Positions 53,340-63,600 of a stretch of DNA of 64,000 nt are shown here, piece by piece (within the stretch, counting starts at the first letter, position 1; each line of letters starts with the position of its first letter). Below the pieces are notes generated by a model. That model had not been told where the DNA came from. It made no database searches and saw nothing but the letters and a program-made list of their open reading frames with translations. The DNA is from Paenibacillus sp. (GTDB lineage: Bacteria; Bacillota; Bacilli; Paenibacillales; Paenibacillaceae). The stretch is taken from NCBI GenBank assembly GCA_017512705.1, contig JAFWEX010000030.1, positions 40,879 to 104,878 of the forward strand. The letters run 5' to 3'. A program made the position numbers and the translations under genes.

Positions 53340-54638
53340 TTAGTTGTTTTGCAGATCCTGCACGCCCTGGTAGACCGTATCAAACAATTCTTCCAGATTG
53401 TTTTCTTCAATGCAGGAGAAGGCAATCCGAAGATCAGACTCACCCAGTGCGATCGTACCTACGCCATATTGATGCAGCAAATGGCTGCGGAGTTCTTCAG
53501 CACCTACGTGTTTCAACTTCAGACACATAAAGTAACCGGAGTTAAACGGATAGTAATCCCATACTTCTCCATACTTACCGCTGTCAAGAATTGCTTTAAC
53601 TTTGTTAGCGCGGCCTTTCATAATCTCGAACTTCTCTTGCTTCTGAGCTTCAAACTCAGGTGCTTTTAGTGCATCCAGAACAAATGTCTGTGAAGGATGT
53701 GGTCCACTAGAGATCGTTGCACGAATGATGCCAAGCGCTTTTTGTTCCAAAGCACGCAGTACATCAGCATCCTCATGGGCGAATGTAATGAAACCAACTC
53801 GGAAGCCCCACACAAACTCTTCTTTCGTTGCTCCGTCAATCTTCACCGTTAATACACGCGGATGAATGTTGGCCAGCTTGCCGAATAGAGACTCATGAAT
53901 GGAATCTTCGAAGAACAGACCAAAATAGGCATCGTCCGTAACGGCAACCACATTTACACCTGCTTCCGCGGCTTGACGAATAGCATCTACGATGGCATCT
54001 GCTTCAGCAGCACCAGGCGTGTAACCGGTCGGGTTGTTCGGGAAGTTGAGCAGTACAATAGCTTTACCTTTGTCCTTCTGTGCAAGCAAGGCTTCAAGCA
54101 GTCCGTTACTATTAAAGTTCATCTGCTCATCGAACAATGGATAATGAATCAACTGGCCATGACGGCGAATTCCGAAAGTCAGCTCGTAATTTTCCCAGTT
54201 TTTATCCGGATATATAACAGCGTCGCCTTCATCAGTAAACAGATCAGCTACGATACTTAGTCCATGAGTTAATGCATTCGTTACAATCGGGTTACCGAAT
54301 GACTTACCTTCAAGTGAAGGGGTTTCCTTCAACATTTTGTCTCTCCATACAGTCCGCAATTCAGGTTTACCAGCAGGCGGAGCATAAGGATACAGATCTT
54401 TTGGCTGGAATGCAGATAACTTCTCTTGAATTACAGGAAGATGCATCGGTACACCACCCTCTAGGGCGATACCAATCGTTGCATTATAGGTCTTGGCTAG
54501 GCTTGCTGCTTCCGCAGATTGACTTAAAATACCTTCTTTAGGAAAATAAATTTCTTTGCCGAGTTGTGACAGCATGGAGTAAACGTGACTGCTGCCGCTC
54601 TGAATACTTTCGTTCAACTGTTCAGCCAGTGTATTCAT
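53340..54638 (-). CDS. Aminotransferase class I/II (PLP-dependent)
   Basis: The protein of about 432 residues has fold type I aminotransferase motifs: LLNFPNNPTGY, VTDDAYFGLFFED, and VKIDGATKEEFVWGFRVGF, in which the Lys of ATKEE binds PLP and the Arg of GFRVG binds the carboxylate. The DGATKEEF context differs from aspartate aminotransferases and fits a smaller group of uncharacterised bacterial enzymes. GGAAGG selects ATG 54638. Substrate is not known. Confidence 0.85.
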   Translation of the reverse strand: MNTLAEQLNESIQSGSSHVYSMLSQLGKEIYFPKEGILSQSAEAASLAKTYNATIGIALEGGVPMHLPVIQEKLSAFQPKDLYPYAPPAGKPELRTVWRDKMLKETPSLEGKSFGNPIVTNALTHGLSIVADLFTDEGDAVIYPDKNWENYELTFGIRRHGQLIHYPLFDEQMNFNSNGLLEALLAQKDKGKAIVLLNFPNNPTGYTPGAAEADAIVDAIRQAAEAGVNVVAVTDDAYFGLFFEDSIHESLFGKLANIHPRVLTVKIDGATKEEFVWGFRVGFITFAHEDADVLRALEQKALGIIRATISSGPHPSQTFVLDALKAPEFEAQKQEKFEIMKGRANKVKAILDSGKYGEVWDYYPFNSGYFMCLKLKHVGAEELRSHLLHQYGVGTIALGESDLRIAFSCIEENNLEELFDTVYQGVQDLQNN

Positions 54639-54805
54639 TCTTTTCATCCTTCCAAGTCATTGTGATTCAACTGCCTAACATTATATCACCTTGACATAGC
54701 GGCGTCACGTAAATAACGCAACATGACAGTTATATTACTTCACCGCGTTGTTGTGAAAGGGGAAATATGGAATTAGAACAAATGATCTAACTCTGATTTT
54801 GCAGC

Positions 54806-55423
54806 TTACTGCTGGTGGAAAGGGCAATATTTTCGCATCATATCAACGGTCTCATGATCTCGGCCTTCGTTTCGTTTATGCAATTCACTACGGATATGAT
54901 CAAATCGTTCAGGTTGTAAATTTTGTCCAAATTTAAACTTGGCGCTGATCCGCTCTGGTACGATCCGCACGACAGCAACCGCTTTGAGCCTGCCCCTGTA
55001 ACGGTTGTCCGCCGCATCAATGGGGATATAACCACCTTGAGGCTGAAGTTTCTCCATAAAACGCTGTAACACCTTACTCTTCAGATCCAGATCCTCCACA
55101 GGCTCGGCCTGACCAGAAGCCATTACGCTTTTGAAGAAGGAGGTTGCCGGACAAGCCAGTTCGGGATCACTGAAAAAGGAAGGAATCAGCGAAAATTCCT
55201 CTGCCACGGTAAAGCTTACGGACGAATACTGTTTGATCTGTTTCATCTTTTCCCCAGCCAGACTGCCATGAAAGTAAAAACATCCATCCATATATAAAAA
55301 ATTCAACGGAGTTACTCTCGGTTCCCCGTCAGGGCCGACCGTTCCCAGAAAGCCGAAGGAACTCTGATTCAGAAATGTGATGATTTCCTGTTCCTCTTCT
55401 ATTGAAAATTCTTTGCGTCTCAT
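54806..55423 (-). CDS. Pyridoxamine 5'-phosphate oxidase-like flavin protein
   Basis: The 205-residue protein has the FMN split-barrel start (IITFLNQSSFGFLGTVGPDGEPRVTPLNF, in parts FGFLGTVGPDGEP and RVTPLNFLYMDG) and FYFHGSLAGEKMKQI, as in NimA-like nitroreductase-related proteins. It may bind FMN, heme or F420-like cofactors. It is divergent from a MocR regulator at 55620, which makes it that regulator's likely target. Its reaction is unknown. Confidence 0.82.
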   Translation of the reverse strand: MRRKEFSIEEEQEIITFLNQSSFGFLGTVGPDGEPRVTPLNFLYMDGCFYFHGSLAGEKMKQIKQYSSVSFTVAEEFSLIPSFFSDPELACPATSFFKSVMASGQAEPVEDLDLKSKVLQRFMEKLQPQGGYIPIDAADNRYRGRLKAVAVVRIVPERISAKFKFGQNLQPERFDHIRSELHKRNEGRDHETVDMMRKYCPFHQQ

Positions 55424-55619
55424 GTATTTCCCCCCAATATTTAAGATTAGAAGTGTTAGCGCATTGTATTGCGAAGTCGCTTATCATGGAAATAACTATA
55501 GAACGTATATTGACAGTAAAATAGATCCAATTTACATTCATTTTTATAGGCCAATTGTGATGAACGGTTGAACGATGGTCACATGGAATTGCAAAATACA
55601 GGAGAAGGGGGAGAGTCGT

Positions 55620-57077
55620 ATGGAATTGTGGCTACCACTTGACTCGTATGAGCTTCAACATCGTTATAAATATCTGGCGTTATATCATGCACTGCGGGAT
55701 GCAATTCATGCGGGTACACTGGAAGCAGGAGCACGACTGCCGTCTACACGTGTATTAGCAACACAGTACGACATGTCTCGGGGTTCAGTAGCCCAGGTAT
55801 ACGATATGCTGATGGCTGATGGGTATGTCCATGCTTATACGGGAAAAGGAACTTATGTTACGGAATCCCTGTCCTCACAGCATCACGTTCAAACTGAAGC
55901 GGTATTACCTTTATCTCCATGGGCTGAGCGGCTGCTGTCGCTAAGGGCAGAACAGGAGCGCTCCCGTGAAGAGGTTCAACCGGCTCATGAATCCGTCATT
56001 AATTTTCGGATGCAGCGCTTGCTCACAGAACACTTTCCTGCAGCCGAGTGGAAAAGCGCGCTGGCTGCGGTTCATCGCAGCGGTTGGCGGGAGCCAGAGG
56101 GTGCAGCTGGTGATCCAGAGCTGCGGGAAGCTATTGCTGCTCATCTCCGCTGGACACGCGGCATTCAGGCGGAGGCTTCTCAAATCGTGCTATTCAGTGG
56201 ATCAATCCAGGGCATTACCTTGTTGTGCCAGTTGCTGATTACTGAGGGCAACCCGGTTGTGCAGGAGAGTCCAGGTTATCAGGGCATCGTGCATGCAGTC
56301 AGATCCTGTGGCGGTCAGGTGATTCCAGCTGAAGTGGATGAGGGGGGCATTATTCCGCAGGATTGGAAGGCCCAAACGTTATTTGTTACACCGACTCGCC
56401 AGTTTCCGACAGGAGCTGTACTCGGGTTGGAACGAAGACGAGCGTTGCTATCCTGGGCGTCCAAACAAAATGCAGTTATTGTTGAAGATGATTACGATAG
56501 TGAGTTTCGCTGGGGAGGCCGACCGATCGAACCGCTCAAGGTACTTGACCGTGAGCAGCGTGTAATATACATCGGATCTTTCTCTCAAACGATGCCGGCT
56601 TCGTTCCGGTTAGGTTATGCAGTATTGCCGCGCAGTCTTGTGCAGCCTCTGCTCGCGGCCAAGGCATTGTATGAACCAGTGTCACCAGCACTATTGGAGC
56701 AGCGTGCACTCGCCAGGTTCATGACAAGAGGGGGATATATGCGGCATTTGCGGAGACTAACCCGATTGTATGGGGAACGGCATGATTTTTTTGTGGAGGA
56801 GATGAGACGTTGTCTACCGCAAGCGTTCACGATGCAACCTGGAGATTCCGGTCTCACGATCTATGCCGTCTGGAACGGAGATCAGGCAAGTTATGAACGA
56901 TTCACCCAACATGTTCATGAACAGGGTGTGTTGTTCCGGGATGTAGAGCAGTATCGATTGATGCCTGGACATGCTGCCATTTGTTTCGGGTTTGCTCATC
57001 TGGAACAAGCAGTGATCCGCGAAGGCATACAGCGAATGAGAGCTGCGTGGGAAAAGTGTACATTTTCGTTTCGGTAA
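55620..57077 (+). CDS. MocR/GabR-type regulator with altered PLP site
   Basis: The protein of 485 residues joins a GntR helix-turn-helix (about 15-75: GARLPSTRVLATQYDMSRGSV) to an aminotransferase-like domain (about 120-480). The usual FSKxxxPxLRLGY lysine motif reads FSQTMPASFRLGY, so residue 323 is Gln where PLP-binding Lys is expected. EDDYDSEF is kept. TPTRQFPTG also differs from the common TPSHQFPTG. GGGGGAGAG selects ATG 55620. It probably controls the divergent flavin protein gene. Confidence 0.9.
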   Translation: MELWLPLDSYELQHRYKYLALYHALRDAIHAGTLEAGARLPSTRVLATQYDMSRGSVAQVYDMLMADGYVHAYTGKGTYVTESLSSQHHVQTEAVLPLSPWAERLLSLRAEQERSREEVQPAHESVINFRMQRLLTEHFPAAEWKSALAAVHRSGWREPEGAAGDPELREAIAAHLRWTRGIQAEASQIVLFSGSIQGITLLCQLLITEGNPVVQESPGYQGIVHAVRSCGGQVIPAEVDEGGIIPQDWKAQTLFVTPTRQFPTGAVLGLERRRALLSWASKQNAVIVEDDYDSEFRWGGRPIEPLKVLDREQRVIYIGSFSQTMPASFRLGYAVLPRSLVQPLLAAKALYEPVSPALLEQRALARFMTRGGYMRHLRRLTRLYGERHDFFVEEMRRCLPQAFTMQPGDSGLTIYAVWNGDQASYERFTQHVHEQGVLFRDVEQYRLMPGHAAICFGFAHLEQAVIREGIQRMRAAWEKCTFSFR

Positions 57078-57137
57078 ATTCCACTGTATAATGGGATAAG
57101 CGTGTAAAGAGATTAATTGTCAAGGGGGAATGGCGAT

Positions 57138-57923
57138 ATGCTGCATGCATCGCCGTCATCATTTATTATTTTGCCCGCTGTCGCCAAGATCGTCTGTGAA
57201 CCAGGCTGGAGATGGCAGAAACGGGAAAAACCAATGCAAAATTATGATTTATTTTATGTGTGGAGTGGTGAAGGGACCGTTATTTTGAATGATCAGCCTT
57301 TCGAGGTAGGTAAAGGAAGCTGTTTCCTGTTCCGTCCCGGAGATCATACAAGTGCAACGCATAATAGGCAGAAACCACTTGTGCTGACGTATATTCACTT
57401 TGATGTGGACGGGCCCGTCGTTGACGTGCCTCAGTCTTATCGTGAACTGCAAGGGACGGTGGAATTCGAGCATTTGCTGGCACGGTACGTTCGGCTGTTT
57501 TTATCGGATGTGTATGGACGTGATGAGGAGAGTAAGCTGATTCTGAAGCAGTTGATGATTCATTTATTACGCGCGGATACGGAAGAGCCTGTTGAGAAAA
57601 AGGTGAGCAACCAGTTATCCGATGTCATTCAGGAGATTGCGAATTATGTTCGTCAACATCCAGGAATTACCCATCGTGTAGAAGATCTGGCAGCACGGGC
57701 CGGTCTGTCACCACGTTATTTTTCTATCAAGTTCAAAGAACTGGTTGGGTCATCTGTACAGTCTCATATTATTCGTATGCGCATCGAGCGGGCAGAACAT
57801 CTCTTAGTACATACCGGGATGAATGTGACAGAAGTTGCAGATGCATTAGGGTATCGGGACATCTTTTTCTTCAGTCGTCAGTTCAAGCAGTACACGGGTA
57901 AAAGTCCATCAGAGATTCGGTAA
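57138..57923 (+). CDS. AraC-family transcriptional regulator
   Basis: The protein of 261 residues has an N-terminal cupin-like domain (EPGWRWQKREKPMQNYDLFYVWSG region, about 15-95) and two helix-turn-helix motifs at the C terminus (RVEDLAARAGLSPRYFSIKFKE and VTEVADALGYRDIFFFSRQFKQ, each shown as a region about 190-260). It should bind a sugar and switch carbohydrate genes. AAGGGGGAA selects ATG 57138. No target is adjacent. Confidence 0.9.
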   Translation: MLHASPSSFIILPAVAKIVCEPGWRWQKREKPMQNYDLFYVWSGEGTVILNDQPFEVGKGSCFLFRPGDHTSATHNRQKPLVLTYIHFDVDGPVVDVPQSYRELQGTVEFEHLLARYVRLFLSDVYGRDEESKLILKQLMIHLLRADTEEPVEKKVSNQLSDVIQEIANYVRQHPGITHRVEDLAARAGLSPRYFSIKFKELVGSSVQSHIIRMRIERAEHLLVHTGMNVTEVADALGYRDIFFFSRQFKQYTGKSPSEIR

Positions 57924-58016
57924 TAACACATTCAAGCCAATATCACATCGTTTCAATGCTGGATAGCCTGGGTAAGTAACTAGCATTCCAGATGACCTTA
58001 GAAGGGGGAACATGTG

Positions 58017-58136
58017 ATGATCAGAAGAAAACGTCGGATCCGCAGCCGCAGAAATTCCATGAAGGGATACAGTGTTTATCGGAATCGTATGCGCCGACTG
58101 AGACCGGTGGAAGAACCTCAGGATGTATGGTTTTAA
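58017..58136 (+). CDS. Small arginine-rich protein
   Basis: This 39-residue peptide starts at ATG 58017 after GAAGGGGGA with 7-nt spacing. The head is very basic (MIRRKRRIRSRRNSMKGY) and the tail acidic (VEEPQDVWF). It may bind nucleic acid or polyanions, as small basic spore proteins do. It is not recognised, and the terminator at 58263 follows. Confidence 0.5.
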   Translation: MIRRKRRIRSRRNSMKGYSVYRNRMRRLRPVEEPQDVWF

Positions 58137-58262
58137 CGAGCTAATGACATGCCAATAAGGCGAAGTAAAGATTCGCCATGTCCGTATACATGAAGTTATA
58201 GTTAGCGCAGTATTTCATGAACGAACGTTAGATTGCAGTCATATAATTAATAAGGCATGAAT

Positions 58263-58309
58263 AAAGAGGATGGCGTTACACCTGATTAAGGTGCAGCGCC
58301 ATCCTCTTT
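58263..58309. terminator. Bidirectional terminator
   Basis: AAAGAGGATGGCG and CGCCATCCTCTTT form a 13-bp stem with an inner CACCT/AGGTG hairpin. It lies between the small basic gene and psd. Confidence 0.9.
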
Positions 58310-58330
58310 GTCTGCTTATACCAACAATGC

Positions 58331-59122
58331 TTAATGTTTGGATTTCAGACGACCTAGCAGAGTCCCCATTTTAACCGAATCACCTGGCTGTAGGTCTGGT
58401 GCCGGTTCGAAGGTGTCTGTTTGCATAAGAAGTACAACGGTAGAGCCGAACTCGAAGTAGGCGAGGTCATCACCTTGTGACCAGGAACTCGTATCGGTGT
58501 CTGCATATTGAATGCTACTAACATTCATTGCACCAACTTTGACGAGAGCCACCTCACCATAATCATGCTCAATATAGGTAATAAGCCGTTCGTTACGGCT
58601 GAGCACAGACTTCATATGAGTTAGCCCAAAGTCATTAACAGGATAAACTTTGCCTTTGACGTGCTCACTCTCGATTTTGCGACCGGTCACAGGTGCATGA
58701 ATGCGGTGATAGTCGCGAGGGCTAAGATAGAGCACAAATCCGTAACCGTGCTTATACTTCTCGAGATGAGGAGAATGGTTTAATAATTCAGCAAGTGTAT
58801 AATTTTGCCCCTTCACATTCAGGAGTGTTCCTGCTGATACCGGACCGGCAGCCGTAATTTTGGCGTCGACGGGACTAATCAGGGCGTGTTCTGAAAGGTC
58901 AAGCGGGCGCATCCCCGGTTTTAGTTTGCGGGTGAAGAAATCATTCAGCGAACGATATTCCTTCCAATCTTTCTCGGCTTCCTGTACAGGGATGTTGTAG
59001 GTCCGAACAAAATATGGGATAAATGCTTTGCTACCCCGGCTTTTGGAGAAAGCTCCCACGGTCCGGGAGATCCATTTGCGCGAAGAAAGCTCGGTCATTA
59101 ATCGCAACAGCGTTTTTGCCAT
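58331..59122 (-). CDS. psd: Phosphatidylserine decarboxylase proenzyme
   Basis: The protein of 263 residues makes phosphatidylethanolamine. The C-terminal self-cleavage motif is FEFGSTVVLL (GST, where Ser becomes the pyruvoyl group), a variant of LGST. ALISPVDAKITAAG, YHRIHAPVTG and GAMNVSSI are family stretches. AAGGGGGAT selects ATG 59122. It lies 84 bp after the YheC/YheD gene and may share its transcript. Confidence 0.93.
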   Translation of the reverse strand: MAKTLLRLMTELSSRKWISRTVGAFSKSRGSKAFIPYFVRTYNIPVQEAEKDWKEYRSLNDFFTRKLKPGMRPLDLSEHALISPVDAKITAAGPVSAGTLLNVKGQNYTLAELLNHSPHLEKYKHGYGFVLYLSPRDYHRIHAPVTGRKIESEHVKGKVYPVNDFGLTHMKSVLSRNERLITYIEHDYGEVALVKVGAMNVSSIQYADTDTSSWSQGDDLAYFEFGSTVVLLMQTDTFEPAPDLQPGDSVKMGTLLGRLKSKH

Positions 59123-59206
59123 GAATATCCCCCTTAGGGTTAATACAAACTTCAAGGTCGCCAAAGCGGCCATTCTGCATAATATTGACACAAATCCCGA
59201 ATGAAA

Positions 59207-60337
59207 TCAATATAATCCACGATCATAGGTCTGTGGCTGCCTTGGAATGATGGAATTTTGATCCAAGAGCAGACGTCCGTAAGCAATCGGTTTGTTATAC
59301 GTCGTCAGCCAATGATCCTTCATGCCAGCCTTCAGGAAGCCATACCGCTGATCCCGTCCGTTACACTCGATAAAAAACACCTGGCCGCTGCGCGTTATAC
59401 CCAGATCGAGCCCGAGATCGGCAAGATGCGGCAGGCTGGATGCCAGCGTTCGGGCAATGCGAAGTGCAACCATCCCAATGCGGGATTCTAGCTGAAACAG
59501 CTCCATACTTGGTGTAGTCAGACCCAAAGCTTCTGCAACGGTCATGACCTTACCGCCCTGTGCGATGTTAGTCACAAACGTATGGGCTGGTGCTGCTTTG
59601 GCAAACATGCCCGTGACACTCCATAACCCGTCCTCTCCACGTTGCACGGACACTCTCAGATCAATAGGCCTGCCTTCATGTCGAAGCAGCGGAATACGCT
59701 CTTCAATCAGATACGCCTGATGGAATATTCGCCGAAGTATAGCCGAGGGTAACTGTCCCCGGTTCAAGCGGAAAGTTGCCCAACCTTTGCGTGACGCCCT
59801 AGTTTCACAGGTCAGTTTCCAATGTCTGTTTTGCTGGAACAGCCGCATGATCCCATGACCGACGCTGCCGTTGCACGGTTTGATGATGAGATCCTTATAA
59901 TGTTCCATCATGTAAATGAGCGTTTCAGGATTGGCTTTGACGGCTTGAGGGAGGTGATCTTTTAAAAAAGGATCATGCCGTAGCATTTCATGTACATAAT
60001 CCTTGCGATAGCGATTACGCACGTTATATACCTGGATGCCTTGCAGCAGTAAGCGGGTAATCTGCCGTTGCTCTGTACCGCGAAGCTGGAGGGAGCGGTT
60101 ATGGATCACAGAAGGAAGTGACATACGTTCACGGACGTATCGACCTTCTTTTTTCACATAAGCCAGGCATGTCTTGTGATCCAAGTCAATATCCTCCAGC
60201 CTTAAAAAGCAAGGCGTTAATCCGTAACAGGCTGCCGCCTGCTCATAATTGGCGAGTGATTCCTGACCAGTCCTTCCGGCCGGTATCCCCCGGTACATGC
60301 GTGAATCGAACATAATACCGATCGTTTCTGGGAACAT
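59207..60337 (-). CDS. YheC/YheD-family spore-associated ATP-grasp protein
   Basis: The protein of 376 residues has the YheC/YheD N-terminal part (FPETIGIMFDSRMYRG) and the ATP-grasp half: DLIIKPCNGSVGHGIMRLF, PIDLRVSVQRG, LGLDLGITRSGQVFFIECNGRDQR (in parts DLGLDLGITRSG, FFIECNGRDQR). It fits the spore-coat-associated family. AAAGGAGG selects ATG 60337. A shorter paralogue is at 20141-20824. psd follows. Confidence 0.85.
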   Translation of the reverse strand: MFPETIGIMFDSRMYRGIPAGRTGQESLANYEQAAACYGLTPCFLRLEDIDLDHKTCLAYVKKEGRYVRERMSLPSVIHNRSLQLRGTEQRQITRLLLQGIQVYNVRNRYRKDYVHEMLRHDPFLKDHLPQAVKANPETLIYMMEHYKDLIIKPCNGSVGHGIMRLFQQNRHWKLTCETRASRKGWATFRLNRGQLPSAILRRIFHQAYLIEERIPLLRHEGRPIDLRVSVQRGEDGLWSVTGMFAKAAPAHTFVTNIAQGGKVMTVAEALGLTTPSMELFQLESRIGMVALRIARTLASSLPHLADLGLDLGITRSGQVFFIECNGRDQRYGFLKAGMKDHWLTTYNKPIAYGRLLLDQNSIIPRQPQTYDRGLY

Positions 60338-60689
60338 GACCGTTCCTCCTTTGTTGTTATCGCGCGACCATGAATCTATATTCCAGCACGCCGGCCCATC
60401 AATGCATGGCTCTAACATCGCGATAACGCAGACCGGTGTACAGATGTATTCCTATCCATTCGTTGATACTCAGACACCATATCCTATGAAATTAGCGGAA
60501 ATGGGGCGTGGACAGCTGCCTTGTTTCTAAGCTTTGTACAGCCTAATTAGACCAGGAGAGGTGTAACAGTTGCGTGAATTTAGAATGAATTGGATCAACG
60601 ATGTGTAAAAGTAGGGCCAAAAAAGTGGCAGATGCCCAGTTCAAAGCATATGATGCCGGAGATGAACGTTAGGGGAAGGAGCTGGCCTC
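60338..60689. other. Intergenic region before the repeat-protein gene
   Basis: Only very small frames are present: TTG 60570 after AGGAGAGGTG opens 12 codons, and ATG 60601 opens 23 codons (MCKSRAKKVADAQ...). Neither is convincing. No clear sigma-A promoter or hairpin is visible. Sporulation sigma promoters may be present but were not assigned. Confidence 0.4.
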
Positions 60690-63600
60690 ATGAGTAAAAA
60701 AGGCAGAAAAAAGATTGTTGCGCCTAAATTGCCTCATATTAGTCCGAAATTCAGGGAACTGGATCTGATGGATCGGCGAATGGAATATGCCAAGCCAGAA
60801 AAAACAGTGAAGCAGGAGGAGGTTCTGAATTCCACTCCGGCTACTCCTAAAGCAATTGAGGCTGATCCAACGGGGATAACAGAACAGACCTCATCCAATT
60901 CTCAGGTTAATCAACCCGAAGAAGTGATTGAAGTACAAGACGTTGGATTGGAGCAGCAAGTGACCTCATCGTTTGTAGAAGAAAAAAGCGTGGAAGATAA
61001 CAAGGTTGAAAAAGAGCTTCAGATTAGAAGCGTTGCCCAACTTCCACCGAAAGAACAGAATCATGAAAGCAAGTTAACGGGCAAGCAGCGGCTTGAACGC
61101 CTGAATCAAAACCAGATGCCTGGCCATGAGGGACAATATATTTATACGGATGATCTCAGTGAGTTCGCAGTTACGGAAAGCAAGATAGCTCCCTTCTCGG
61201 TGGACGCCTCCAAGCTGAAATCAGGTGCTGTAGGAAGTGAAGCTCTTCAGGATTATGCGGTAACGAGTATTCATATTGCGGATGGGGCTATTATATCGGC
61301 AAAACTAGCTGAGGCCTCCATTGCAGAAGAGCATCTGATTGATGGGGCAGTATCAGGTCACAAAATCAGGAATGCCTCCATCGCCGGAGACAAAATTCGG
61401 GATGGCAGCATTACTTCACAGAAGCTGGGCAATCAGGTGATAGATGCAGCTAAAATTGCGGATGGTTCGATTGGCACAAGACACCTGAGTCGTCTGCTGG
61501 TAACAGAGGAATTAATTCAGAATCAGGCGGTTACTGGAGAAAAAATAGCGATTAGCGGAGTCGAGACACGTCATTTATCAGGAGGTGCAGTCCATACCTC
61601 AAAACTGGCAGATGATGCAGTCACCAGTGCCAAAATTCGGGATGGAGCAGTGACAAGTAGTAAGATTGAAGAGCAATCCATCGATTCAAGCCATATTCAA
61701 GCTGGTTCGATCAAACAGTCTCATCTGGCTGAAGGATCCGTCGGACGTCATCAGTTGCTGGCGAGTAGCATCGGCAGTGAACAGATTGAAGATGGTTCGA
61801 TTCATACACGGCATATTGCGGAGCACACCTTGAATGGAAGACATTTGGTGGATGGGTCCATTGGATCTGCGCAGATTCGAGCTGCTGCTGTAGGTCGTGA
61901 ACAGATCGGTAATGCCGAAATCGGTAGTGAGCATCTGGTGGATGGAGCCGTTATCAGCAGTAAGCTGGCAGATCAATCCATAGGAACAGCCAAATTGCTG
62001 GAGCAGTCGGTGACGGCTTCCAAGCTGGCAGACCAGAGTGTAGTTGCTTCGAAGCTTGCAGATGAAGCTGTTCAGGGAAAACATCTGGTTAAGGGTTCAA
62101 TTCGCGGAGAACATATTGCTAATCGGGGAATCACACCGGTTCATATCGATAATGGTGCCATTCATTCTATACATCTCGCAAGCGGCAGTATTGAAGCTTC
62201 GCATCTATCTGAGGCGAGTGTCTCTTCAGATGCGTTGGCATCCGGTGTTGTGCAAGAATCGCATTTGGCAGAATCTTCGGTGGGATCATTCCAATTGCAG
62301 GATGAGGCCGTCTCAACGACCAAGCTTGCAGGGGAGAGTGTAACATCTGAAAAACTCGCGCCAGGTGCGGTGACAAGCAAAGCACTTTCTTCAGGCACGG
62401 TCAATTCATCTCATTTAGCACCTGGAGCTGTTACGACATCTCATCTCGCACCCGGTAGTGTTGGTTCTGAAGCACTTCGGCCGTACGCGGTGAAAAACGA
62501 ACATCTGACGGAGCATGCCGTAGGGGCACCTCATCTGCAACCGGGAAGTGTCCAGACCGACTCTATATCACGTGCAGCGATTACCACGGACAAAATAGCC
62601 CCAGGAAGTATTACTTCGCCCTTACTCGCCGGTGGGGCCATTTTTCCGCCACACCTTACAGATCATGCTGTGACATCACCCAAACTGTCGCCGGAAAGTG
62701 TCTCCACAGATAAGCTGGCTGATCTGTCAGTGACCTCAGCCAAACTGGCTGATGGTAGCATCACTTCCGCCAAAATTATGGCCGAAAGCATCGTTGCCAA
62801 ACATATCCCTGCTGAGACGATTCGTGGATACCATCTGAAGCAGCATACCATCGCATTGGAACATCTGTCTGATGAGATTCGCACGCCAGAATTGTTTGCC
62901 AATGGCAGCATCCCTGGCAGCAAGCTGCGCCAAGGAGCTGTTACGACAGAACATCTGGCCGCCGATTCGGTATCTGGAGAGAAGTTGCAGTACGGAGCAG
63001 TAGGCAGCGAGCATCTACAGCGAGCTGCTGTGGACTCCATGCATCTGGCTGAAGGGAGTGTAAAGGCAGACCATCTGGCTGCTCAGGCTGTGAATAGTAA
63101 TCATCTGAGAGAAGATGTGATTCGCAATGAGCACATAACAGAACAGGCGATTCATTCGCGTCACCTGATGGCTGGATCAGTGCAAACGGAACATCTGGCG
63201 CCTCTCTGTGTAACGGAAGCACACTTGCAGCCGGGACTGATCAGCGGACTGCATCTGCAATTAGAGTCACTGGGCGCCGCACATCTCCAGCAAGGTGCAG
63301 TTCAATCTCGTCATATCCAAGATGGCGCTGTGTTTTCCCACCATATTCAGGAGCGGAGCATTGGAACGGAACACCTGGAAGAAGAGTCTGTTCGTTCCGT
63401 CATTTTACAAGATGGTGCGGTCACAGCATCTAAGCTGGCAGATGACAGTGTGGATGGAAGCAAGCTGACGGAGTGTGCGGTAACCAGCGTTCATCTGTCC
63501 GAAGAGAGTGTGCAATCAGTTCATATTGCAGAAGGTGCCATCCACGCAGATCACATTGAAGATGGCAGCATCACGGGGAGCCATCTGAGTGATGAAACGG

